This document shows, one piece after another, positions 24,597 to 32,973 of a stretch of DNA of 64,000 bases (positions within the stretch are counted from its first letter, which is position 1; the number at the start of each line of letters is the position of its first letter). The position numbers and the translations under genes are program-made. The stretch lies in NCBI RefSeq assembly GCF_030733685.1, contig NZ_JASHIM010000006.1, positions 62,001-126,000 of the forward strand. Direction: 5' to 3'. The notes beneath the pieces are model-generated. The model made no database searches and was not told the origin of the DNA. It saw only the letters and a list, made by a program, of their open reading frames with translations. Source of the DNA: Roseovarius sp. MMSF_3281. Lineage in GTDB: Bacteria; Pseudomonadota; Alphaproteobacteria; Rhodobacterales; Rhodobacteraceae.

Positions 24597-27500
24597 ATGA
24601 GCACACGTCTCGCCACTGGCGGCCGCCTTCTCGATAAATCCCGCACGCTGGACTTCTCTTTCAACGGCAAACAGTTGAAGGGCGTCGAAGGCGATACGCT
24701 CGCCTCCGCGCTTCTGGCCAATGACCAGATGCTTGTTGGGCGCTCCTTCAAATACCACCGCCCGCGCGGCATCGTCGCCTCGGGCGGCGAAGAACCCAAC
24801 GCGCTTGTGGGGCTGGGCGAGGATGGCAAATTCGAACCCAACCAGCGTGTCACCACGACCGAACTGTTCGATGGCCTGACCTGCACCTCGCAGAACCACT
24901 GGCCCAGCCTTGAGTTTGACGTCGGGATTCTCAACTCCAAGCTTTTCGCGCGCTTCCTGCCCGCGGGCTTCTACTACAAGATGTTCATCCACCCGCGCCC
25001 CCTGTGGAAACACGTCTATGAACCCTTCATTCGCCAATCGGCCGGTCTGGGCAAGGCGCCGCGCGACCGCGATCAGGATAGCTATGAACACTTCTACGCC
25101 TTCTATGACGTGGTGGTGATCGGCGGTGGTGTCGCCGGTCTGCAAGCCGCCAAGGCGGCGGGGCAGGCCGGGGCCAAGGTGCTTTTGATGGAACAAGACC
25201 CCCACTGGGGTGGCCGCGCGCCCGTGGATGGCGGCACGATTGATGGCCAAGACCCACAGGCCTTCGTCGACGCCACCCTTGATGAACTGAAATCCATGGA
25301 TAACGTCACCCTGCGCATCCGCATGATGGGCGCGGGCGTCTATGACCACGGCTATGTTCTGGGCTACGAGCGTGTGAACGATCACGCGCCATCGGCCAAA
25401 GGCCCGCGCCACCGCCTCTGGCGCATCCGTGCCGGGCAGATCGTCACCGCCACCGGTGCCATCGAACGCCCGCTCAGCTTCGCAGGCAACGACATTCCCG
25501 GCGTCATGCTGGCCTCGGCCGTGCGCGACTACGCGGTGAACTACGGTGTCTCGATTGGCGACCGGACTGTCGTTGTCACCAACAACGACGATGCCTATCT
25601 CACCGCCATCACCCTCAAAGAGGCTGGCCTTGAGGTTCCCGCGATCCTTGATGCCCGCGCCTCGGGCGGCGGGGCGTTGGCCGACCGTGCCCGCGACATG
25701 GGTATCCGCGTTGAAACCGGCAAAGGCATCGCATCGGTCAAAGGCGGCAAGCGCGTCGAAGGCGTGGCCATCTGCGCCCAAGCGGGCGAAGGCGCGGTGT
25801 TGGAGGAAATCAAATGCGATGCGGTCGCCATGTCGGGCGGCTGGTCCCCCGTCGTGCACCTCTGGTCGCATTGCGGCGGTAAGCTGATCTGGGACGAGGC
25901 CGAGGCGATGTTCCGCCCCGACCCCGAAAAGGCCCCCACCGGCGACACTGGTGAAGGCTTCGTCATCGCCGCAGGTGCCGCCAACGGCATGTTCGCGCTG
26001 GGCGAGGCCCTGACGGACGCGCAAAGCGCAGGCGAAGCCGCCGCCAAGGCCACCGGCCACAAGGGCAAATCCGGCACAGCCCCCAAGGGTGAGGCCCCGT
26101 CCTATGCCGCGATCCAACCCGTCTGGATGATGCCGCAAGGTGCCAACATCAAGCTGCGCATGAAAGCATGGCTCGATTTCCAGAACGACGTGAAGGTCTC
26201 GGATATCCAATTGGCCGCGCGCGAGGGCTTTGAATCGGTCGAACACGCCAAGCGCTACACCACCCTCGGCATGGCCACCGATCAGGGGAAACTCAGCAAT
26301 ATCAACGGCCTGGCGATCCTCTCGGACGCGCTGGGGCAGGCGATCCCGCAAACCGGGACAACCACCTTCCGCCCGCCCTACACGCCGATTTCCCTGTCCT
26401 CCATCGCGGGCAATGCCATCGGCGACACCTTCCAGCCGATCCGCAAAACCCCCATGCACGACTGGCACGAGGAAAACGGCGCCCATTGGGAGCCGGTGGG
26501 CGCATGGCGCCGCCCCTATACCTTCCAGAAATCGGGCGAAAGCGTCGAGGATGCGGTGATCCGCGAGATCAAGCAAACCCGCGAAAGCCTCGGGCTGCTG
26601 GATGCCTCGACCCTGGGCAAGATCATCGTCAAGGGGCCCGACGCCGGGCGCTTCATGGACATGCTCTACACCAACATGATGTCGACCCTGAAACCGGGCC
26701 GCTGCCGCTATGGCCTGATGTGTGGCGAAAACGGCTTTCTCAGCGATGACGGCGTCGTCGCCCGAATCGACGAGGAAACCTTCCTGTGCCACACAACCAC
26801 CGGTGGCGCTGACAGCATCCACGCCCATATGGAAGAGTGGCTGCAAACCGAATGGTGGGATTGGAAGGTCTATACCGCCAATGTCACCGAACAGTATGCC
26901 CAGATTGGCGTCGCGGGCCCCAAGTCGCGCAAGGTGCTTGAAAAACTGACCAACGATGATGTCAGCGCCGAGGCGCTAAGCTTCATGGGCTGGACCGAAA
27001 TCACCGTCGCGGGCATTCCCGCACGAGTCTTCCGTATCTCCTTTGCCGGGGAACTCAGCTTCGAGCTTTCGGTGCCGGCCAGCCATGGGCGCGCGCTCTG
27101 GGATGCGTTGATGGAGGCCGGTGCCGAATTCGGCGTGACCCCCTATGGCACCGAGGCTATGCACGTGATGCGGGCCGAAAAGGGTTTCATCATGATCGGG
27201 GACGAAACCGATGGCACCGTCATCCCGCAAGACCTCATGATGCACTGGGCGATTTCCAAGAAGAAAGAGGATTACCTCGGCAAGCGCGCGCAGGAACGCG
27301 AGCATATGGCCGATCCCAACCGCTGGAAGCTGGTGGGCCTTGAAACCACCGATGGCAGTGTCCTGCCTGATGGGGCCTATGCGGTGGCCGATGGCACCAA
27401 CGCCAATGGGCAACGCAACCTGCAGGGACGGGTCACCTCGACCTACTACTCGCCCACTCTTGACCGTGGCATCGCCATGGGCCTTGTTCACAATGGCCCC

Positions 27501-27611
27501 GACCGCATGGGCGAGGTGCTTGATTTCCCCAAGGTGGACGGCACCATCGTGAAAGCGAAAATCGTCGATCAGGTCTTCTTTGACAAGGACGGAGAAAAGC
27601 AAAATGTCTAA
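24597..27611 (+). CDS. soxA: Sarcosine oxidase subunit alpha
   Basis: 1004 residues, normal for SoxA. The N-terminal ~95 residues are a ferredoxin-like fold without Fe-S cysteines (SFNGKQLKGVEGDTLASALLAN, VGRSFKYHRPRG). The NAD-binding Rossmann motif is VVVIGGGVAGLQAAKAAGQAG near residue 175. The C-terminal ~400 residues are a folate-binding aminomethyltransferase (GcvT-like) domain, which captures the C1 unit on tetrahydrofolate (GRFMDMLYTNMMSTLKPGRC region). It overlaps soxG by 8 bases. Confidence 0.96.
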   Translation: MSTRLATGGRLLDKSRTLDFSFNGKQLKGVEGDTLASALLANDQMLVGRSFKYHRPRGIVASGGEEPNALVGLGEDGKFEPNQRVTTTELFDGLTCTSQNHWPSLEFDVGILNSKLFARFLPAGFYYKMFIHPRPLWKHVYEPFIRQSAGLGKAPRDRDQDSYEHFYAFYDVVVIGGGVAGLQAAKAAGQAGAKVLLMEQDPHWGGRAPVDGGTIDGQDPQAFVDATLDELKSMDNVTLRIRMMGAGVYDHGYVLGYERVNDHAPSAKGPRHRLWRIRAGQIVTATGAIERPLSFAGNDIPGVMLASAVRDYAVNYGVSIGDRTVVVTNNDDAYLTAITLKEAGLEVPAILDARASGGGALADRARDMGIRVETGKGIASVKGGKRVEGVAICAQAGEGAVLEEIKCDAVAMSGGWSPVVHLWSHCGGKLIWDEAEAMFRPDPEKAPTGDTGEGFVIAAGAANGMFALGEALTDAQSAGEAAAKATGHKGKSGTAPKGEAPSYAAIQPVWMMPQGANIKLRMKAWLDFQNDVKVSDIQLAAREGFESVEHAKRYTTLGMATDQGKLSNINGLAILSDALGQAIPQTGTTTFRPPYTPISLSSIAGNAIGDTFQPIRKTPMHDWHEENGAHWEPVGAWRRPYTFQKSGESVEDAVIREIKQTRESLGLLDASTLGKIIVKGPDAGRFMDMLYTNMMSTLKPGRCRYGLMCGENGFLSDDGVVARIDEETFLCHTTTGGADSIHAHMEEWLQTEWWDWKVYTANVTEQYAQIGVAGPKSRKVLEKLTNDDVSAEALSFMGWTEITVAGIPARVFRISFAGELSFELSVPASHGRALWDALMEAGAEFGVTPYGTEAMHVMRAEKGFIMIGDETDGTVIPQDLMMHWAISKKKEDYLGKRAQEREHMADPNRWKLVGLETTDGSVLPDGAYAVADGTNANGQRNLQGRVTSTYYSPTLDRGIAMGLVHNGPDRMGEVLDFPKVDGTIVKAKIVDQVFFDKDGEKQNV

Positions 27612-28182
27612 CGCAGCCGTCAGCGCCCTCAACGGCGCCACAGTGCAGGGCTTCGCCCGGGTCGAGGAAATGGGCCTGCAGGGGATGATCACCCTGCGCG
27701 GCGATCTGGCCTCGGCCAAGGTGAAAAACGCCGTCAAGGAGGCCACGGGGCAGGACGTGCCCGCGCTGCGCAGCCTGAACACCGGCGACAAGGGCGCGGT
27801 GGCCTGGATGTCGCCCGATGAGTTGCTCATCATGGTCGATTACGCAGGCGTCACCGACACGCTGGCCTTGATCGAAGCGGCCCTTTCCGGCGAACACTTC
27901 CTTGCCGTCAATGTCTCCGACGCCCGCGCGATGTTCCGGGTGTCGGGCAGCGCGGCAGGCGTACGCGAAACCCTGGCCAAGCTCTGCCCCGTCGACATGA
28001 CCCCGGGCGCGTTCGAGCCGGGCATGTTCCGCCGCACCCGCATGGCGCAAATCCCCGCCGCCATCTGGATGCCCGATGCCGAAACCGTGCAAATCGTCTG
28101 CTTCCGCTCGGTCGCCGAATACACCTTCAACCTGTTGCGCGATGCCGTGGCTGAAGGCGGCGAAGTCGGATTGTTTTCCTGA
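27604..28182 (+). CDS. soxG: Sarcosine oxidase subunit gamma
   Basis: 192 residues. The gamma subunit packs near the covalent FMN. Features are GLQGMITLRGDLAS, SPDELLIMVDYA, HFLAVNVSDARAMFRVSGSAAGVRETLAKLCPVDM and the closing FRRTRMAQIPAAIW with FRSVAEYTFNLLRDA. ATG 27604 lies within the end of soxA, so translation is coupled. Genes for formyltetrahydrofolate deformylase or GlyA, often linked to sox clusters, are not in this window. Confidence 0.93.
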   Translation: MSNAAVSALNGATVQGFARVEEMGLQGMITLRGDLASAKVKNAVKEATGQDVPALRSLNTGDKGAVAWMSPDELLIMVDYAGVTDTLALIEAALSGEHFLAVNVSDARAMFRVSGSAAGVRETLAKLCPVDMTPGAFEPGMFRRTRMAQIPAAIWMPDAETVQIVCFRSVAEYTFNLLRDAVAEGGEVGLFS

Positions 28183-28211
28183 CGGTTTTGGGTGGAATTA
28201 TCCGCCTTTGG

Positions 28212-28240
28212 GCCTTGACCTTGCGGGGTCAAGGCTCCCA
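28212..28240 (+). promoter_or_regulatory. Dyad and candidate promoter upstream of sodB
   Basis: A 9-bp inverted repeat GCCTTGACC/GGTCAAGGC (28212-28220, 28227-28235) contains TTGACC, a good -35. A weak -10-like hexamer lies about 19 bases further. A dyad in an over-long spacer is the layout of MerR-family promoters, but the stem could also simply be a soxG 3' hairpin. No MerR gene is adjacent. Confidence 0.3.
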
Positions 28241-28280
28241 TGTAGTGGCCTGTAGATTTTGAAACGAACAGGGGGCCCAC

Positions 28281-28880
28281 ATGGCTTTTGAACTTCCCGA
28301 TCTTCCCTATTCGCACGATGCTCTGGCCGATCACGGCATGAGCCGCGAAACACTGGAATACCACCACGACATTCACCACAAGGCCTATGTCGACAATGGC
28401 AACAAGGCCATTGCCGGGACCGAGTGGGAAGGCAAATCCGTCGAAGAGATCATCAAGGGCACCTACGACGCCAATGCCGTCGCCCAGAACGGTATCTTCA
28501 ACAACGCCTCGCAGTACTGGAACCACAACCAGTTCTGGGAAATGATGGCGCCCGGCGGCACCGGCATGCCCGGTGAACTGGAAAAAGCGATCAACGAAAG
28601 CTTCGGGTCGCTCGACGAATTCAAATCGCAATTCGCCGCCGCGGGCGCGGGTCAATTCGGCTCGGGCTGGGCGTGGCTCGTCAAAGACACCGATGGCGCG
28701 CTGAAAGTGACCAAAACCGAAAACGGCGTGAACCCGCTCTGCTTTGGTCAAACCGCGCTTCTGGGCTGCGACGTGTGGGAACATTCCTACTACATCGACT
28801 TCCGCAACAAGCGTCCGGCCTATCTCGATAACTTCCTGAACAACCTCGTGAACTGGGAAAACGTCGCCTCGCGCATGTAA
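28281..28880 (+). CDS. sodB: Superoxide dismutase, Fe type
   Basis: 199 residues, a cytoplasmic enzyme. Metal ligands are readable: His in EYHHDIHHKAYVDN, His in NNASQYWNHNQFWEMM, and Asp/His in LLGCDVWEHSYYIDF. The FGSGWAWLV and AGAGQFGSG segments and FNNASQYWNH fit the Fe/Mn family with Fe-type features; metal choice is not certain from sequence. It follows soxG by about 100 bases with its own possible promoter, then a terminator. Confidence 0.94.
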   Translation: MAFELPDLPYSHDALADHGMSRETLEYHHDIHHKAYVDNGNKAIAGTEWEGKSVEEIIKGTYDANAVAQNGIFNNASQYWNHNQFWEMMAPGGTGMPGELEKAINESFGSLDEFKSQFAAAGAGQFGSGWAWLVKDTDGALKVTKTENGVNPLCFGQTALLGCDVWEHSYYIDFRNKRPAYLDNFLNNLVNWENVASRM

Positions 28881-28906
28881 TTCCGGGAACGAACCAAGGT
28901 TGATTG

Positions 28907-28939
28907 CGCCCCTCGGCTTGTGCCGGGGGGCGTTTTTAT
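28907..28939 (+). terminator. Intrinsic terminator after sodB
   Basis: An 11-pair stem (CGCCCCTCGGC at 28907-28917, GCCGGGGGGCG at 28922-28932, one G-T pair) with a 4-base loop, then TTTTTATT. It lies 27 bases after the sodB stop. Confidence 0.9.
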
Positions 28940-29003
28940 TTGGCCGGAACCTTGCCCGGGGGGCTTGCGTTACATCAATGACAACAACGAAACGGAGGCA
29001 AGA

Positions 29004-29222
29004 ATGGCAGAACGTCAGAGGTCGAAAGACGGTCACCGCGACAGCGACGCGATTCTCGGCGACAAGGATCAGGTTGCCGATCAAGGGCGCGCCGGCGGCG
29101 ATCTTGCCCGCAAGATTGCCACCCGTGACGAGGAAAAGCGCGCCAAGGAACGGCCCGGTGGGGCAACGCGCGTGACCAAGGCAGACGAACAAGACAGCGG
29201 CGCAGACCGGGGAGACGAATAA
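29004..29222 (+). CDS. Small charged hypothetical protein
   Basis: 72 residues, very rich in Asp, Glu, Arg and Lys (RQRSKDGHRDSDAILGDKDQ, IATRDEEKRAKERPGG), with no hydrophobic core. It is probably disordered. CGGAGG just before ATG 29004 supports translation. It ends one base before the host-attachment gene at 29224, so the two form a unit. I do not recognise a function. Confidence 0.65.
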   Translation: MAERQRSKDGHRDSDAILGDKDQVADQGRAGGDLARKIATRDEEKRAKERPGGATRVTKADEQDSGADRGDE

Positions 29223-29223
29223 G

Positions 29224-29682
29224 ATGGCCACCTTGACCAACGGAACATGGGTATTGATCGCGGATGGCGAAAAGGCGCTTTTTGTCAGGAACACCTTGGA
29301 TGCCATCACCCCCGGTTTCGAAGTCGTGAAGAAAGAGGAACAAGAAAACCCTTCGGATTATGAGCAATCCGCAAACCGCCCCGGCCGGATGCAGGACGGC
29401 GGCGCGGGACAGTTGTCCGCCATGGACGACACCGACTGGCACGAACTGGCCAAGGAACGCTTCGCCGACGATCTGGCCGACAAGCTTTACCGTTACGCCC
29501 ACAAGGGGGCTTTTGACCGGATCGTTCTTGTCGCCCCCTCCGGCGTGTTGGGGCAGTTACGCAAGACGCTGCACAAGGAAGTGGAGCAGCGTGTTGTCGG
29601 CGAGCTTTCCAAGGATCTCACGAACCATCCGCTAGACAAGGTCGAAAAGCTGCTCAAGAAGGAATTCGATCCCAAGCTCTGA
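29224..29682 (+). CDS. Host-attachment family protein
   Basis: 152 residues. The pattern TNGTWVLIADGEKALFVRN at the start, a central DDTDWHELAKERFADDLADKLYRYAHKGAFDRIVLVAPSGVLGQLRKTLHKEVEQRV, and a Lys-rich end match the family named for an Agrobacterium protein needed for attachment to host cells (Pfam Host_attach). The fold resembles eRF1/archaeal-type RNA-binding domains, so a link to attachment may be indirect. It is preceded by the small charged protein and followed 13 bases later by repeat copy C. Confidence 0.8.
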   Translation: MATLTNGTWVLIADGEKALFVRNTLDAITPGFEVVKKEEQENPSDYEQSANRPGRMQDGGAGQLSAMDDTDWHELAKERFADDLADKLYRYAHKGAFDRIVLVAPSGVLGQLRKTLHKEVEQRVVGELSKDLTNHPLDKVEKLLKKEFDPKL

Positions 29683-29695
29683 CATGGCCTTTTTC

Positions 29696-29809
29696 TAAAG
29701 CGTTTCGCGAAAATCTGGCTCACGGCTTGTCGCGGAATGCAGCCAAAGTGCGAGCGTTGCACCCGTTCCGCCTTTCGCTGATGGCCCAGGTGAAAGGCGG
29801 AACGCTTTA
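29696..29809 (-). repeat. Dispersed two-hairpin element, copy C (inverted)
   Basis: 114 bp, again bounded by TAAAGCG and CGCTTTA, but in reverse orientation to copies A and B. The GTTCCGCC/GGCGGAAC hairpin is well kept, while the other hairpin is partly decayed. It lies 13 bases past the host-attachment stop codon and does not overlap it. The rest of the 29810-30211 gap contains a CCCCCGG/CCGGGGG stem at 29835-29852 and the CGTACG sites, but no gene I can support. Confidence 0.8.
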
Positions 29810-30061
29810 GGTTGGCCTTCGCGGGCACATTTGTCCCCCGGTGGTCCGGGGGGCTGATGTCGGCACTCATCCAGTCATGCGGGTGCCGATTGGCGTGGCG
29901 CTTCGCTGGGGTGGGGGGAAGACCAATGTGACCGTCTTTCCATGACCACGCCCTCTGCGCATCGGCCCGGGTCTTGCTTGATGTTTCCGCCGGTCGCATG
30001 CCGAATCCCGTTCTGCTTCCTGTTCCGCCACCATGACGGCCAAAGGTTAGCAAAAGGTTGA

Positions 30062-30145
30062 AACGTACGACTTGTACGTTCTTTCGACACCGCCGCCCGG
30101 ATTTCGTACGAAACTCGCGTATAAAACGTACGACTCGTACGTTTT
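30062..30145. promoter_or_regulatory. Array of CGTACG palindromes upstream of rarD
   Basis: Three inverted repeats: AACGTAC-gactt-GTACGTT (30062-30080), TTTCGTACGAAA (30102-30113), and a perfect 11-bp-arm repeat around one C at 30123-30145 (AAAACGTACGA/TCGTACGTTTT). The first and third share almost the same sequence. The layout suggests an operator for an unidentified regulator controlling rarD about 65-150 bases downstream. The third could also form a weak terminator-like stem with a T-run. Confidence 0.55.
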
Positions 30146-30211
30146 TCCCGCTTGCCATTCCGTGCCCCATGGCGCACCCCTTGGGCGTGGTCAAAGTGAA
30201 TGGGAAAGACG

Positions 30212-31108
30212 ATGCGCGAGCCGGTCAAAGGTGTTCTTGCGATGGTGGCCTGCTGCACCGTCTGGGGCCTTTCGTCGATCTATTACAAGCTGCTCGAACA
30301 TATCCCGCCCATCGAGATTCTGGCCCATAGAACCTTGTGGTCATTGATTTTTTTCGCATTTGTGCTGGTCGTTCAGGGGCGGTTTCGCATGTTGCTAACC
30401 GCCGTGGGCACCCGGCGTTCGGCGGTGGTCATCGGTGCGGCGGCGCTGCTGATCTCGCTCAATTGGTTCACCTTCATCACCTCGATTCAACTAGGGAAAG
30501 CGGTTGAGGCCTCACTTGGCTACTATATCTTCCCCCTGGTCAGCGTCATCATGGGCGCCATCGTCTTCAAGGAACGTTTGGGCCGGGTGCAGATACTGGC
30601 CGTCGGACTGGCCGCGCTGGCGGTGATCACCCTTACGGCGGGCCTGGGCGTCGCCCCCTGGATCGCCCTTGTTCTTGCCATGAGCTTTGGTCTCTATGGT
30701 GTTGTTAAAAAAGGCCTTTCCGTCGGCCCGGTTGTCTCGGTCACAGCCGAGGTTCTGATGTTGTCGCCCATCGCCTTGGTGGTGCTTGGCCTCACCCACG
30801 GTCAGGGCGGCGGCAGCTTTGCCAGCAACTGGCAAGACAGTCTTATGCTGATTTTCTCAGGAATCCTTACCGGCCTGCCGCTGATCCTTTTCAGCTATGC
30901 CGCCAAGCGCGTGATGCTCTCCACCGTGGGGCTGGTACAATACTTGAACCCCAGCCTGCAATTCCTTGTGGCAACACTGATTTTCCGTGAAGCGTTCAGC
31001 GTCTGGCACGCCATTGCCTTCGCCATGATCTGGACCGCCCTCGCGCTTTACACCACCTCCGCCCTGCGTCAGGACAAGGCCGCGCGAAGGGCCGCCATCA
31101 GCCCCTGA
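30212..31108 (+). CDS. rarD: EamA-family transporter RarD
   Basis: 298 residues with ten hydrophobic segments, two EamA (DMT) repeats. The start MREPVKGVLAMVACCTVWGLSSIYYKLLEHIPPIEILAHRTLWS is characteristic of RarD, linked to chloramphenicol sensitivity in some bacteria. A repeat two follows from about residue 150. ATG 30212 (after GGGAAAG) is preferred to ATG 30200. The end overlaps the convergent LOG-family gene by 40 bases. The substrate is not known. Confidence 0.88.
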   Translation: MREPVKGVLAMVACCTVWGLSSIYYKLLEHIPPIEILAHRTLWSLIFFAFVLVVQGRFRMLLTAVGTRRSAVVIGAAALLISLNWFTFITSIQLGKAVEASLGYYIFPLVSVIMGAIVFKERLGRVQILAVGLAALAVITLTAGLGVAPWIALVLAMSFGLYGVVKKGLSVGPVVSVTAEVLMLSPIALVVLGLTHGQGGGSFASNWQDSLMLIFSGILTGLPLILFSYAAKRVMLSTVGLVQYLNPSLQFLVATLIFREAFSVWHAIAFAMIWTALALYTTSALRQDKAARRAAISP

Positions 31109-31620
31109 ACATCGTCGATTTCTTCGATGAAGCCCAGCAGGCTGGCGTCGGCGAAACCCTGGTCCACGACATGGTCCATCAATTGCCTTAATGGTGTCCA
31201 GTAACCTTCTGTATTCAGAAGGTAAATCGGCTTGTCATGCAGGCCCAACTGCCGCCATGTCAGCACCTCGAAAAACTCGTCAAGCGACCCCGCACCGCCG
31301 GGCAGAACCACGATCGCGTCCGAGTTCATGAACATCACCTTTTTGCGTTCATGCATGGTTTCGGTCACCACATATCGCGTCAGGTCGGTCTTGCCCACCT
31401 CCCACCGAACCAGATGCTCGGGGATCACGCCGAATGTCTCGCCTCCCGCGGCCTGGGCCGCGCGTGCCACCGCCCCCATAAGGCCGACATCCCCGGCGCC
31501 ATAAACCAAGCGATACCCACCTTCGGCCAGACGGGCCCCAAGATGCGTGGCCTCGGCTTCATACGCCGGGCGCGCCCCCGCACGTGAGCCGCAAAAGACA
31601 CAAACAGACCGTGTTGACAT
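31069..31620 (-). CDS. LOG-family (lysine decarboxylase-like) nucleotide phosphoribohydrolase
   Basis: 183 residues of the TIGR00730 Rossmann family. Members cleave cytokinin riboside or AMP-type monophosphates to base plus ribose-5-phosphate. The conserved motif is VLPGGAGSLDEFFEVLTW, with SVCVFCGSRAG at the start and VYGAGDVGLMGAVARAA. The family consensus PGGxGTxxE has Ser in place of Thr here. It converges on and overlaps rarD by 40 bases. Confidence 0.87.
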   Translation of the reverse strand: MSTRSVCVFCGSRAGARPAYEAEATHLGARLAEGGYRLVYGAGDVGLMGAVARAAQAAGGETFGVIPEHLVRWEVGKTDLTRYVVTETMHERKKVMFMNSDAIVVLPGGAGSLDEFFEVLTWRQLGLHDKPIYLLNTEGYWTPLRQLMDHVVDQGFADASLLGFIEEIDDVQGLMAALRAALS

Positions 31621-31650
31621 GAAATTTTCCCTACGTCCCAAAGGGTTGTT

Positions 31651-31679
31651 TTGACCAGTGATAGCCTTGTTGCTATTCT
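31651..31679 (+). promoter_or_regulatory. Sigma-70-like promoter for the LysM gene
   Basis: TTGACC (31651-31656), a 17-base spacer and TATTCT (31674-31679), placed 45 bases before the LysM-protein start. The 31621-31723 gap is shared with the divergent LOG gene. Confidence 0.5.
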
Positions 31680-31723
31680 CCGGCAACCGTGTGGCGCGGG
31701 GGACGTCTCACAAGGGGAAAGGT

Positions 31724-32902
31724 ATGAGCAAACTTGCGGGAATGGCCAGTGGACAGGGCCTTGCGATCGCGACAGCGGCGGTCGTGATCATTGGTGGTGG
31801 ACTGGGGCTTTTTGCCTCTGGCTTCTTGTCGACGGAGGACAAAAGCGAACCCAGGCAAACCGCCTTGACCGTCGAAGAGACCGAAACCGAAAACGCGCCC
31901 TCCAAACAGCCGGAAGTCCAAGCAACAGCCCCGGACAAGGTTACGCCCGCACCTCCGACGTTTTCCAACTTCCGGCTCGCCCCTGATGGTGGATTGCTGG
32001 TTGCGGGCAGGGCCGCCGCAGGTGGGACTGTGGCGATCCTTCTGGACGGTCAGGAATTGACCCGTGTGACAACCGACGCAAACGGCGATTTCGTTGCCTT
32101 TGATGATATCCCGCTCAGTTCTGGCGCCCGCGTTCTGACACTCAGCATGCTGGCCCAGAACGGCCATCAGGCGCTGGCCTCGAAGGATGAGATCATCATT
32201 GCTCCGATGTCGGCCCCCGTGGAAACGGCCGCGGTCCCGGATGCCGGGGTGCTGACACCGGAGTTGCAAGCGCCCGAGACAACGGCAAGCGGGGCGATCG
32301 AACGTGAACAGGACGTGGCGCAAGCACCTGACATCAAGAAGGAAAATACACAGCCACAGGCGGTTATTCTGTCAAATGCACAGGGTGTCGAGGTGCTTCA
32401 ACCTGCTGTATCGACGGCGCAAGGCACCCCCGAGGCAATGACCAGTGTGGCGCTTGACGCCATCAGCTATGCCGAGGACGGCGAAGTCCGCTTGACGGGG
32501 CGCGCGCAGGGGGAAGGCTTCGTGCGGATTTATCTGGACAATAGCGCGATCACGACCTCCCGCATCAAGCAGGGCGGTGCATGGCGGACCGATCTGCCAA
32601 GTGTCGATGCCGGGGTCTATACCCTGCGGATTGACGAGGTCAGCACCGAAGGTGAGGTGATCTCGCGTATCGAAACCCCCTTCAAGCGCGAAGCAAGGGA
32701 CGTGATTTCGACCCAAGGGGAGTTGGGCCAAAGTGTGCGCGCCGTCACCGTACAGCCGGGGGCCACCCTTTGGGCGATCTCGCGCCGGAACTATGGTGAG
32801 GGTACGATGTATGTCCGCATATACGAGGCCAATCGTGATCGCATCCGCGATCCTGACCTGATTTATCCAGGACAGGTTTTTTCCGTGCCACAGGCTGACT
32901 AA
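31724..32902 (+). CDS. LysM-domain peptidoglycan-binding protein
   Basis: 392 residues. One N-terminal hydrophobic helix (GLAIATAAVVIIGGGLGLFASGF), no clear cleavage site, so probably membrane-anchored with a periplasmic body. A Pro/Glu-rich stretch leads to two Ig-like or repeat-like segments (FRLAPDGGLLVAGRAAAGGTVAILLDGQ near residue 85; AISYAEDGEVRLTGRAQGEGFVRIYLDNS near 245). The C-terminus (~340-390) is a LysM domain: VQPGATLWAISRRNYGEGTMYVRIYEAN, LIYPGQVFSVP. It likely binds peptidoglycan. AAGGGGAAAGGT precedes ATG 31724. Confidence 0.85.
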   Translation: MSKLAGMASGQGLAIATAAVVIIGGGLGLFASGFLSTEDKSEPRQTALTVEETETENAPSKQPEVQATAPDKVTPAPPTFSNFRLAPDGGLLVAGRAAAGGTVAILLDGQELTRVTTDANGDFVAFDDIPLSSGARVLTLSMLAQNGHQALASKDEIIIAPMSAPVETAAVPDAGVLTPELQAPETTASGAIEREQDVAQAPDIKKENTQPQAVILSNAQGVEVLQPAVSTAQGTPEAMTSVALDAISYAEDGEVRLTGRAQGEGFVRIYLDNSAITTSRIKQGGAWRTDLPSVDAGVYTLRIDEVSTEGEVISRIETPFKREARDVISTQGELGQSVRAVTVQPGATLWAISRRNYGEGTMYVRIYEANRDRIRDPDLIYPGQVFSVPQAD

Positions 32903-32973
32903 CCTGTTGCTGCTCTGGCCTTTTGTCGTCTTTCGGCCTATCTGAAGCTCAGGCAATCCAAACAGGCCAATCC

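Noticed and set aside
24444-26846. 800-codon minus-strand frame opposite soxA
   Set aside because: Antisense shadow of soxA with no recognisable fold.
22948-28182. soxA/B/D/G as thiosulfate-oxidation (Sox) genes
   Set aside because: The shared names are misleading: FAD, folate-binding and zinc motifs show the heterotetrameric sarcosine oxidase; no SoxYZ or cytochrome c motifs are present.
27840-29309. 489-codon minus-strand frame opposite sodB
   Set aside because: It covers soxG, sodB, their terminator and the host-attachment pair in antisense; no domain.
30123-30150. CGTACG inverted repeat with T-run as an intrinsic terminator
   Set aside because: The stem is AT-rich and no gene ends upstream within about 440 bases; the operator reading fits the two sister palindromes better.
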